Shown: positions 12,401-25,300 of the stretch, in pieces | How the letters are laid out: each line of letters opens with the position of its first letter | Numbering within the stretch: position 1 is the first letter of the stretch | NCBI GenBank assembly: GCA_036971475.1 | Contig: JBAIZL010000001.1 | Span: forward strand, 98,284,350 to 98,348,349 | Direction of reading: 5' to 3' | Length of the DNA stretch: 64,000 bases | From: Prosapia bicincta | Lineage: Eukaryota > Arthropoda > Insecta > Hemiptera > Cercopidae | Made by a program: the position numbers and the translations under genes | The notes under the pieces: generated by a model | Told to the model about the DNA's origin: nothing | The model's input: the letters and a program-made list of their open reading frames with translations, nothing else | Database searches by the model: none

Positions 12401-15400
12401 AATTGGAACAATTTTTTAAAATACATATTTAAAACTAAAATTATTATATAAATTTGAAAATCAAATTAGTATGGGAAAATTATAAGTGTGAGAATGATTG
12501 AAGCCAAGTTTACTTATTCATCTCCAAAGTTTAAGTAGCAATAAAGGTATTTATTCAGTTAAAATTTAAAAAAATTGTTTAATCCAACAAACAAATTTTA
12601 GGGCCAATAAATTTTGAAGCTAAATAGATTTCTTTTAAAGTTTAGTAAAAATCACAGAAAAAATGATAAAAATTTTAGAGTGGTTATAAGCATTAAATAA
12701 AAAAACAGTAAAATATGCAAAGTACAACAATTTTACTATGAAATTAATTATTTTGGTGAACAGAGTACAACAAAGTTTAATAATAAAATTTATTAATAAA
12801 AACTGTAAATTTTTTCTTTAGTCTTATTTAAATGTTCAAATTTTAAAATTATAATAAGTCAGCAATCCATGGCAAGACTAGAGGACATTATCATAACACT
12901 CTAAGATGCATGCAATCAGAGATAACATGCTTAACCCATTGCACCCTACAGATGAAACTTATATGTCATGACACAAAAGTGATACAGAATTTACAGACGT
13001 CAGTTTACCGTCATGATTTCATAGTTGTTAGTTTCCTTAGAGCTATCAATAACTTCAATTTTATCGATACATATATTGATAGGTTTATTTTGTGGTGTGC
13101 TAGGTACAAGATCTGGGATATCTAAAGGATATTTATCACCTCTCAAAACTTGCACTATAAATAAGGTGTTTGTAGCCCATAAGTTGTCCTTTTATCAGAC
13201 GTTCTAGTCAAAATAAACCAGTCAACAGATATTATGTCAAGTGGTCATTCTTGCTCAGTATAGTTGTTACTCAGTATCGGTCAGTACTTGATGCTTGTTT
13301 TGTGAAGTAAAATCGTAAATTTTAAAACTACCTGTGTAAATATTTTTCATGATTAGAGTATTTTTGTGTACATTCGAAGTGAAAGATAATAGTGGGAGCC
13401 TAGAACTAATGCTAAACTTTAAATCGTGAGTAGCTTTCAATTTTGTTTCACTAATTATGAGTACAAATAATAAACAATGGTAGAAAACTGATACAAAATT
13501 GCACTTGTATAAAATATATAATATTTATAGCTTTATTGGTGAGAATATTTTCATAGCAAGATATAACTCAATCGACAAGAGGAATTAATTCATACCTGCT
13601 GATTTGCTCAGATAACGAACCATTTAATCCGCAATAGAATAAGAAGACACTTAAAATATATTCACAGAATTTCAAAGAAACTTCACTATCTACACCAATA
13701 AAATGTTTACCTGTAGAGAAACGGCAGGTGATGGAGTAAAATTAATAAAAAGCATAAAGTTACTACAAAATAGTTTTACTAGTTTTAAAGAGACTACTAT
13801 AGAACAAAATAAAATTAATAAATAAAATAGAACAATGTTTCTGAAGGCTTTTGACAAAATTTCATCGAAGACATCTTTTGACACATGAACAAGAAGAGAC
13901 CAGACAATTGTATGCTAAGTTTATTTTGCACACTCAGCTCCCCAAGCTACTGATATTAATGTTGTACGATAGTGTTAGCAATTTCTACAGCACTACCACG
14001 TTAAAACAAAATTAGTTGATTATAAAATTTAATTTATGTACTGGATTTAAATGAGGGGAAGAGCTTACAGGAGAAAAACTGATACTAAGAGAAATGGAAC
14101 AAATAGGAGAGAAAAAAAATTATGAAATAAAGGAACAAATTACTAGGTGAAAATAAAAAAAGGAAGAAATTTAATGAAAAAAAGAAACAAATCTTGGGAT
14201 ACAGGGACAATATATAAGGACGGATAGAAGAAAAGATAAAATCGAAATATAAAAATAAAGACTGGAAAAACAATTACTAAAAATGATAAAGAAATAAGAG
14301 CTACAAGTTGTAAATGTACAAACATCTATCCACATAATAACAAACTCCTATAGTAATATATTTTATAGTGAACATATATTTTATAGTGAACATTTAATAA
14401 TGAGAAATTAAATTTTATATTTATTATTTATGCAGTATAATATTAACTCATTGAGGAATAAATTATTCTCCATCTTAGTGATCTAGTGCACATAAATTAA
14501 TTCCTCATGCAAGTGAACTGTATTGCACTGATATATTATTTCTTAATTGGTTATTTGTAATAATAATATTTAAAAAACAAATAATTATGAATTAAAATAT
14601 GTAAAATTATGAATAATAATAATAAATATGTAAAAAAAAACATAAAAAGCTACTTACTGCTTAAAGCTTAGTTGGTTCTCCTAACATTCATGCAACCAAT
14701 TCATCACTTTACTTTTATCAAAAAATACTTTCTAGCTATAATATTTTTTTTCAAAATATTCACACATATTAACAAGATATTTTTAATTATTATTAATGAC
14801 AATATATTTTTTAAATAACAATATGAAAAGGCAATGGTCCAGAACTAGGGCTCAAACTTAGTGTCAATGCGCTCATCCACTTACTGGAGTCTCTAAAGCA
14901 CAACTGATCGATAAAATTATAAAAATATAGATATAGTAAGAGGGTGATCTAAATAGCTAGCTGACCAGATAATTATAAATGTTAGAAAAGCAATAAAAAA
15001 CCCCTGCTTTATGTGTCCTGTCACTCCGAAAAAGCATTACGACAGATATAAATACCTTTGATAGGCAAATTTCGAGAAGGAAAAACAAAAGCTTAGACAT
15101 GAGAAATGTATTGCAAGTACTTATCTAAAGCATAGAGATGATAACGCAAGAATCAAGCAGATTACACATTAAAATTTAAACAATGACTTAGTTTCTTGAA
15201 CCAACAACAAAAGTTTATGAGAAAACCTCGTCTATAATTCTGCTAACAACATTTTGTATGGACGAGATAGTTTCGTCCATGGGAGCCAATAGGTCAAGTT
15301 ATAATCTCTAAGTAGCTTGATTGGTAGATACTGTAAGGAGAGAGTTTAACACCTAATATATTCAAATCTAAATAAATTTACAAGGTTTAGAAAAAAACAA

Positions 15401-17044
15401 GAAAAATAGCAAATGAACAACACAAAGCAATTACCAACTCACTAGAGGGTTAAAATAAACAAGAAGGGTAGACAGAAAAACAACACAAAAAGATAGAATT
15501 ACGTCAAAAAAAAACATTAAATGAAAAAAGACACACTAGTATAAAATTTTCCTACAAAAAGATTTTTACATTAATTTAGGACAAAATTGTAAAAAAAAGT
15601 GAGTGTATAATTTGAAATCTGAAAAATGTCAAAATCATCAAATTGAAATAAATAAATGTTAATAATATGAGCCATGTTTTGTTACACGAAATTGTACTGG
15701 AAATGCCATTAAAATAATTATATGTTAAAATATGTTTTATAAAAGGATGCATGCAAACTAAATGTGAGATTGAGGGCAGGGTATTTCGTTATGATAAGCT
15801 GTAAAAGTAACAATGTAAAATTTATCTGTTGGGAAGTAGTTATTTTAATTATTAAATTTCTTGAGGACTGTGGACTACCATAAAGACGAAATGTATATAA
15901 AGTATTTGTAATAAAATAAAATATATTTATATTAAGGTAAGTGGATTTTTATATTTTTAATTAGTTGTTTTAAGTCAAGGAAATTAAATTTTACAATGGT
16001 AAGGAGTTGAAAATAAGTATTATTTAATTAAATATGTGATTGGGTACAAAGAAGAAACATAGAAACGCAGATAGTAAGGTAAGTGAAGAGTCTTAAAATT
16101 CTGAGTCCTGATTATTCGAGCTTGCATTAAATTAAAGGGGGCTAAGCCGTAGACATTTAAAAGCCTTTTCATATCAGTATTGCCGGTTTCATATAACTAA
16201 AATGGTGATTGAATGGGTAGGGAACTATTCAAAGAGTGATTTTCTAATGAGTTTATGCCCGATACAGAAAAATTTTTAACAGCAAAGAATTTGCCTCGGA
16301 AGTTTATTTTACTGTTAGACAATGCACGGTCGCATCACGATGAAGATCAACTGTGCTCTGATGATATCCAAGCTTTAAATCTTCCCAGAAGTGTTACGAG
16401 CCTATAATCAGTATAAGATGGATCAGTGTATTCAGGAATGTATGAAAAGAAAATACAGACATAACCTTTCACATCTCTATTGGAAGGAGAGGAAAGCATT
16501 ATATAAAATGGTTTCTAAAATAATTACAGTTAAGGAAGCTGTGTACTGGATAGCTGAATCATGGAACGACATAAAAAAGATACATCAAGTAAGTAGTGGA
16601 ATAAAATCCTGAGTCATAATGAAACTGTTGACTGTTATTGATCCACAAAAAGAAACAGATGACATTTCTTATCAAGAAACTTCCACGTTTAAAACTCCGA
16701 TATGAACAATTTGAGATAACAGATGTTACGATTATTGAAATGGTTTAAAAAGTTACTGAAGGCAGTGATGATGAAAATAAAGATGAAGGTTCGACCACGA
16801 CAATACAAGAAGGGATAATTAATCACGGTGAAGGAACGACCACCTTGAAAACTCCACTAAGTATATGCATTATGATATAAGACACCAATCCGCTTCTGCT
16901 AAGACTTCTACGCAGCACCGTGTCACGAAAATGATCTGAAAAGCAATCATAGAAGACAAAACTTTTTTAGTACAATACAAAATTCAGGTTATTTATTATT
17001 TGAATAACCTGAGTTGTTTTTAATTATTAAACAAGAAAACATTT

Positions 17045-17106
<62 letters not shown>

Positions 17107-18333
17107 AATTTTTTGGACTTGATAGGAGACTGACAGACTTACCTAAAGGCAATAGTCCAAAACTGCAATCTCTTGGAAATAAGCACATATAAAACACTTA
17201 ATACACTTTTATTTGAAATATTTCGATCAACATGATCTTCTTCAGTCAAGAAAGAGAAAAACAAAACAAAAGATTGAAGTGACCCACAGATGTGTATAAA
17301 CATCCAAATGTCACAGATTCACAGATTTGTAGTTTATGATATAGTGCTATATGTGATATGTGTAGAAATTGTTATATGTGAATCGTGTAAAGATTGGTTA
17401 CTTGAAACTAAATATTAAAAGTCTGTCAGAAGGAAGGTAATGGAGCTGTTGTCCTTCTGACAGACTTTAAATATTTAGTTTCAAGTAACCAATCTTTACA
17501 CGATTCACATATAACAATTTCTACACATATCACATATAGCACTATATCATAAACTACAAATCTGTGAATCTGTGACATTTGGATGTTTATACACATCTGT
17601 GGGTCACTTCAATCTTTTGTTTTGTTTTTCTCTTTCTTGACTGAAGAAGATCATGTTGATCGAAATATTTCAAATAAAAGTGTATTAAGTGTTTTATATG
17701 TGCTTATTTCCAAGAGATTGCAGTTTTGGACTATTGCCTTTAGGTAAGTCTGTCAGTCTCCTATCAAGTCCAAAAAATTCCTATATATATATATATTGAT
17801 ATTTTACGTTATCCATTGTTTTCCGTTGCACTGACTTTATGACGTTAATATAATACTATTGTAAGTAATTTTATCCACCATTAAGTGCAATGATTTTACC
17901 TTGTGTGATTAGGCACCTTTCGGTCACTTGACCATTGTCGAATCACTGATATTTTTCTGCTGTAGATGTTCGGTCCGTAATGTTGGAATTTGTTGACGTT
18001 ACACGCATTTTCTCTTGATCTGCGTGTATGATGTTTTTATATAGTATGTCTTCTATATATGTGGTCTGTAGGTTTGTATAAAAACACACACAACAATTTA
18101 AGAACCTACAGACCACATATACAGAAGACATACTATATAAAAACATCATACACGCAGATCAAGAGAAAATGCGTGTAACATCCACAAATACCAACATCAC
18201 GGACCAAACATCTACACCAGAAAAATATTAGTGATTCGACAATGGTCAAGTGGCCGAAAGGTGCCTCATCACACAAGGTAAAATCATTGCACTTAATGGT
18301 GGATAAAATTACTTACAATAGTAATATATTAAC

Positions 18334-18391
<58 letters not shown>

Positions 18392-18766
18392 AGTTCTAGT
18401 AGAGCTTAAAGCTTATTTAGGAATTTTTTGGACTTGATAGGAGACTGACAGACTTACCTAAAGGCAATAGTCCAAAACTGCAATCTCTTGGGAATAAGCA
18501 CATATAAAACACTTAATACACTTTTATTTGAAATATTTCGATCAACATGATCTTCTTCAGTCAAGAAAGAGAAAGAGAAAAAGAGAAAGAGAAAGAGAAA
18601 ACTTTTGTTTTGTTTTCTCTTTCTTGACTGAAGAAGATCATGTTGATCGAAATATTTCAAATAAAAGTGTATTAAGTGTTTTATATGTGCTTATTCCCAA
18701 GAGATTGCAGTTTTGGACTATTGCCTTTAGGTAAGTCTGTCAGTCTCCTATCAAGTCCAAAAAATT

Positions 18767-18808
<42 letters not shown>

Positions 18809-21800
18809 ATATTTAATATTATCCATTGTTTTTCCGTTGCACTGACTTTATGAAGTTAATATATTACTAATTTTGAGTAATTTTATCCACCATTAAGTGC
18901 AATAATTTTACCTTGAGTGATGAGGCACCTTTCGGTCTTTGACCATTGTCGAATCACTGATTGTTCTCTGCTGTGGATGTTACGTCCGTGAAGCCGGTGT
19001 TTGTTGAAGTTACGCGCACTATTTCTTGATCTGTGTGTATGAGGTTTCTGTATAGTATGTCTTCAGTATATGTTGTTTGTAAATTCATTAAGTTGTTGTG
19101 TATGTTTTTATAAATGTGGTATTTTTCTAGTGAGTTTAGTTCTATTGGGTTGTTATTTATTTCCAGTATGGTTAGGTTATTTTTGTAATTTGTAATTTCG
19201 TGTTTATGGGAAATTAGGTGTGCTGCAACATTTGATACTTTAGAATTTTTATTTTTGAATGCTCTATAATGTTCTTCAAATCTTATTTTAAATGTTCTGG
19301 TTGTTTTTCCTATGTAAAAAGCGTTACAGTTGTTGCAAGTGATTTTGTAGATTCCTGATAGGTTATGTTTTTCTGAATTTGTTATGTGGTTTTTGTTACT
19401 AAGATATTTTATTATTTTGTTGTTTGGTTTGTAAGTTGGAGTGTAGTATTCTTTGTTGTATATATTTGTTATTTTTTCTATTTTGTTATTGGTATATTTA
19501 TATTTTAGGTAGATTTTTTTATTTTTATTGTTTTCGTGTTCCGGTTGTAGTGTTGTGTTGAGGTTAGGTTTTTTTGTGAATTTATTGTATATATTTTTTA
19601 TAATGTGTTTGTTGTATCCATTTTCTATTGCTATTTTTGTAATGTTATTTAATTCTTCATTTAATTTTTGTTTGTTATCCTGTGTGTATTTTTTATTGCT
19701 TTATTTATCATGTTACTGTAAGTGTTAATTTTGTGTGTCCAGGGGTGGTTAGATTTGTAGTGTATTGTGGTGTTGTTGGAAGTAGGTTTCCTGTATAATG
19801 TAGTTTCTATTTTATTATCATTTATATTTAAAGTAATATCGAGGAAGTTGATTGTTCTATTTGTTTCTGTTTCAACGGTGAATTGTATGTTTTCGTTGTA
19901 TGTATTTAGTTTGTTTAATATTATGAGGTGTTCGTTGTGAATGGTAGGTTGGTATATTACAAGTATATCGTCTACATATCTTGTCCATAGTAAGATATTG
20001 TGTGTATTTATTATAGGTTTAATTATTATTTGTTCGAAGTGTTGTAAATATATTTCTGACATGACAGATGAAATGGGTGAACCCATGGGGAGTCCTGTTG
20101 TTTGTTTATAATATTTATTGTTAAATTGGAAGTAATTTTGGTTACATATGTGTTTGGTTAGCGTAATGATACTATCTATTATGTTTCTTTTTTCGTTATT
20201 GTGTATCAGTTTGTTTTTTATTATTTCTATGGTTTCTTCTATTGGGATACTAGGGTACATGTTAGTTATGTCATAACTTATTATTTTTGTGTTGCTGTTT
20301 GTTTTTATCGTTTTTATTTTATTAATTAATTCGTATCCATTTTTTATATTGTATGTGTTGTTGATGTGTATTTTAGACCTTAGGATTTTGTCTAGGATTT
20401 TTGCGATTATGTAAGATGGTGCTGTTGTGAAATTTATTAGTGGTCTAAATGGTGTGTTTGGTTTATGGATTTTAGGTATCCCTGATAATACGGGTGCGCA
20501 TGGTTTAATATTACAATAAAAAACTTAATAGTCACTCACCGTAACACCCTAAACTATAACAATAAATTAAAATACCACACAAGATTATACCCATTTAAAC
20601 CATGCGCACCCGTATTATCAGGGATACCTAAAATCCATAAACCAAACACACCATTTAGACCACTAATAAATTTCACAACAGCACCATCTTACATAATCGC
20701 AAAAATCCTAGACAAAATCCTAAGGTCTAAAATACACATCAACAACACATACAATATAAAAAATGGATACGAATTAATTAATAAAATAAAAACGATAAAA
20801 ACAAACAGCAACACAAAAATAATAAGTTATGACATAACTAACATGTACCCTAGTATCCCAATAGAAGAAACCATAGAAATAATAAAAAACAAACTGATAC
20901 ACAATAACGAAAAAAGAAACATAATAGATAGTATCATTACGCTAACCAAACACATATGTAACCAAAATTACTTCCAATTTAACAATAAATATTATAAACA
21001 AACAACAGGACTCCCCATGGGTTCACCCATTTCATCTGTCATTTCAGAAATATATTTACAACACTTCGAACAAATAATAATTAAACCTATAATAAACACA
21101 CACAATATCTTACTATGGACAAGATATGTAGACGATATACTTGTAATATACCAACCTACCATTCACAACGAACACCTCATAATATTAAACAAACTAAATA
21201 CATACAACGAAAACATACAATTCACCGTTGAAACAGAAACAAATAGAACAATCAACTTCCTCGATATTACTTTAAATATAAATGATAATAAAATAGAAAC
21301 TACATTATACAGGAAACCTACTTCCAACAACACCACAATACACTACAAATCTAACCACCCCTGGACACACAAAATTAACACTTACAGTAACATGATAAAT
21401 AAAGCAATAAAAAATACACACAGGATAACAAACAAAAATTAAATGAAGAATTAAATAACATTACAAAAATAGCAATAGAAAATGGATACAACAAACACAT
21501 TATAAAAAATATATACAATAAATTCACAAAAAAACCTAACCTCAACACAACACTACAACCGGAACACGAAAACAATAAAAATAAAAAAATCTACCTAAAA
21601 TATAAATATACCAATAACAAAATAGAAAAAATAACAAATATATACAACAAAGAATACTACACTCCAACTTACAAACCAAACAACAAAATAATAAAATATC
21701 TTAGTAACAAAAACCACATAACAAATTCAGAAAAACATAACCTATCAGGAATCTACAAAATCACTTGCAACAACTGTAACGCTTTTTACATAGGAAAAAC

Positions 21801-22248
21801 AACCAGAACATTTAAAATAAGATTTGAAGAACATTATAGAGCATTCAAAAATAAAAATTCTAAAGTATCAAATGTTGCAGCACACCTAATTTCCCATAAA
21901 CACGAAATTACAAATTACGAAAATAACCTAACCATACTGGAAATAAATAACAACCCAATAGAACTAAACTCACTAGAAAAATACCACATTTATAAAAACA
22001 TACACAACAACTTAATGAATTTACAAACAACATATACTGAAGACATACTATACAGAAACCTCATACACACAGATCAAGAAATAGTGCGCGTAACTTCAAC
22101 AAACACCGGCTTCACGGACGTAACATCCACAGCAGAGAACAATCAGTGATTCGACAATGGTCAAAGACCGAAAGGTGCCTAATCACTCAAGGTAAAATTA
22201 TTGCACTTAATGGTGGATAAAATTACTCAAAATTAGTAATATATTAAC

Positions 22249-22302
<54 letters not shown>

Positions 22303-25300
22303 TTGGTCAAGGGAGACTAAATAGAATAAATATCAACAGTAATAAGATTAAGCTCAAGAACATATAAAAAAAATAATAGATCCAACAAGAGCAATAACTT
22401 AGTTTCTTGAAGAAGGCAGTTTACAAATTGTGTTTCTGTTTCAATATACAGTTTGTAAATTGAGACAAATTATTTGATGCGCCACAAGAAATAATGCTAA
22501 TTTAATCCATGAACCTAGCAACCCTACTTGTGTGATTTGAACTCTTATATGTTTACATGCATAAGTAACATAACAGTAATATTATTGTTACTGTTACCTT
22601 CAAGGTGAGTAGGTTTATATTAGACAGATGAAATTGCTGGTCAACACTCCAGTCAAAATTTCCATCCTTGACTGCCAGAGCCAAATCAGAGTCAGCAGCA
22701 GAAGGTAACTGAACATAGTACTGCCCTGGATGCAAGTCCCCAGCCTGCAGAGTAATAATTTTATAAATTATCTATTTGATCAGATAAATGTCTATAAAAT
22801 ACCTATATATCACAAATTTTTATAAATATATTACATGAATTTCCATTTCTGAGTGAATCTGAATTTTAATTTCAAGGAGCAGGGAGCCAAATATGGACTA
22901 TACAGTGGGTGGGATACAATTGCAATGCTGCTACTGTTAAAGAAATCTACTACAGTGCAATCAATATGTAGTCTCACATTATTTTAAGACGGTAAAATTT
23001 TGTTGATGTTTTTAGAAATTTTTAATTTTTTTGCAGTAGTTTGTTTTCTTAAATGAATCAAAATTCATATCAATATAAGTTTGTAATCCACTGTGACCAT
23101 ACAACAGATTATTACAAATCTGTCTTGAGGGATAGCATGCTAGTAAAAAAAACCTTAGAGTCAAAGAAGATTATCATCATAATCTTACCAGTGCCGTGAC
23201 TAATCTTTGTTTATTTGGGAGTTGGATAGTGTATGGTTTTTCATTGAGAATTTTGTTGTCTTAGTTCAAGAACATTGTTATACATCCAGATTTCATCATA
23301 AGTTATGATTCGATTTACTTTTTCGTATAATTACTCACCGAATCAAGATAAACATGGAGTCACAATGTTTCATCTAATTTGGTGTGAGTGGACAATGTAC
23401 CCACCGGTGAGACAACATCGGTCAGCCAAATCATATATAATAAACAATATGTTTACCAATAATCAAAATATTATACATGGCAAATTAAGATATGTACCAA
23501 CTCTCTAAGGGTCATTACCTAATCAGCTTAATTATCCTGTAGAACCTCCTATAATAAAAAATAATTTTAGTGTGTAAAAATTATGTAAAATTAAATTTAA
23601 AAAATGTAGAAAGGTTTTTTTATTCTTGTTGAGTTTTCTTCCAAGAAGCTTCATTTATTCCAAAAGGATAGTGAGTTATAAGTTTGAACAAGTGCAGCAA
23701 TAATACAAGTGTGTAAGGGACACGTCATAGAATTACAACTGATTGACTTTCTAAGAGAATTAATTCTTATTGGACAGCTCCAAAAGAGTTGAGAGTAAAT
23801 TTTTAATATCCCTTCTTTGGTGAAAAACCCTAGTCCATTCTAACTAAGGAATGTAAATATGAATTCCCCTTTTTCATTTCTACACTTCATAACTTATCTA
23901 GTGTTCCACGTTTCAAAAATATCTTTGGTTTTTTAACATTTTTTAAATTATGAATAAGTTAACAAATTTGTTTGAACTTGCAGTAATAGAAATATGGACA
24001 GTAATTTTTGTTTTATTTCCAATTCTTTATTTCTGAAATATGTTATAAATTAAACTACTTATCTAAATTTTTATTCTAAAAAACCAAAAAAGAGGAATTG
24101 ATTAAAACTGCCAACATTCTGAAAATTGTCTCTGACAGGTACTTACTATTAATTCATAATCTATTCTATATGAAACTAGGTAGGAAAATTAACAAAAACT
24201 TAATCTTGCTTTCAATACTTTAATATTTCAGGCCTGTTTTCTGAAGCAGTATAAAAAATCTAGCCTAAACATCTTACAGATCAAAGAATTAAAATCTTAT
24301 GCTAATATATGAAACGCCTAAGGTTTTGTGAATGCCCTTTTGTTTTTCCATATCCAATGTTATTGACAACTAAAATCAATTAAAAAGAAACAAATTTTAT
24401 TTACAATAATTTTAATAAGATTTGATAAAATACTATATAATCTAAAAGACTATATATTATTATTTTTTTAAAGATAAAAGTACCTGGAGTAAGCTTTGGA
24501 TCCTTTTTAAAGAGACCCAAGCTTCAGTAAGACCATTCAGAACCCAAGGGAAAGCATTGAGAGGTGCAATCAACATGTTCAGCAAAGCGATGCTTGTAAA
24601 TACCTGTATAACAAAACAGTTGTTTCATAATAAACTATATTCGTTACAAAATTTTGGTGGTAAAAACCAATTTTGAATTCAGGTAAACATGTTATATACA
24701 AATTAAGATTTCTACAGTAGTTGCTGTGTTTTCTTCTTTAATCTACCTCTTTCTTATGCCCTCTCATTCTCTTTTATTTTCAACAACATTCTTCTAAGAC
24801 CTTTTAGATCTTACTCTCTTCGGTGTGAACTCTATTTTGTGATCCTACCAATAGTTTTAAGTAATTATATTTATCTAACCATTTCACTGTTGATGCTTTT
24901 CTTCTATGAAAGAAAATTGAATTCTTTTCTACTCCATCTTAAATAATCTCTTAATTTGTTATTATTTATAGCCTACTACTTCTCTCTTAGAGGTCCATTT
25001 CTGTTGTCAGAATTTTCCTATTGTTCTTTTTTTATTATAAGCTCTGCCTTGTATGTAATTATGATTCACAACATCATAAAGTAATTTCTTTTTTTGTTAT
25101 TGTTGGATTATGTCTGACTATAAGATTGGTGAATTTTGTTCATTCTAGGTTGTAAAAAATTTAGAAATCATCTTAATTAATATTTTAATTTGTCTTTTCA
25201 TTTGTTTTCCATCCTCAATATGAAAGTTACTTATTATATTGACATATGAACAGGTTTGTTCATCATCACGTGAAATTGGATTTGTTTTCAACTTTGTGTT

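Larger units (their letters stand above)
17104..17783. mobile_element. palindromic PLE end, family D copy 1 (arms about 331 bp)
   Basis: Left arm 17104-17434 and right arm 17452-17783 are almost perfect inverted repeats around a 17-bp spacer. Outer ends are AGGAATTTTTTGGACTTGAT and its complement, next to TA runs on both sides. Each arm contains a canonical hammerhead core. No RT or endonuclease coding remains. I assign it to PLEs because of this layout and the hammerhead. Confidence 0.75.
17797..18345. mobile_element. palindromic PLE end, family C copy 2
   Basis: A 46-bp leader (TTGATATTTTACGTTATCC...) is followed by two inverted arms of about 235 bp meeting near 18075-18101. The arms carry the C-terminal coding end of the family C endonuclease and the hammerhead-like end. 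(TA)n flanks both sides. Confidence 0.8.
18418..18770. mobile_element. palindromic PLE end, family D copy 2 (arms about 165 bp)
   Basis: Same outer sequence as D1 but truncated further. The arms meet at a GAAAGA-rich spacer near 18570-18600. Because of the palindrome, near-identical short open frames ([16 protein letters not shown]) occur on both strands; they are not genes. Each arm has a hammerhead core. Confidence 0.75.
18807..22255 (+). mobile_element. Penelope-like element, family C copy 3: 3.4-kb near-perfect palindrome
   Basis: A 46-bp leader, a minus-strand arm (to 20507), an 88-bp spacer (20508-20595) and a plus-strand arm (20596-22255). Each arm is about 1.66 kb. The encoded 199-residue RT segments differ at one residue only (M versus I after SSV). 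Both arms encode RT and GIY-YIG endonuclease and end in the same hammerhead-like sequence, with (TA)n outside both ends. The near-identity points to a recent insertion or ongoing gene conversion. It lies in ABCC10 intron 10. Confidence 0.93.

Noticed and set aside
12910..13207. Possible piggyBac-like element starting TTAACCCATTGCACC
   Set aside because: No matching inverted end or convincing transposase motif was found.
18454..18734. Two near-identical 68-codon frames on opposite strands
   Set aside because: A by-product of the D2 palindrome, covering hammerhead sequence; not genes.
21410..21450. Programmed -1 frameshift in PLE-C
   Set aside because: The local sequence AACAAAAATTAAA does not fit an X XXY YYZ heptamer; an ordinary inherited frameshift is simpler. 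Kept only as a question in the findings.
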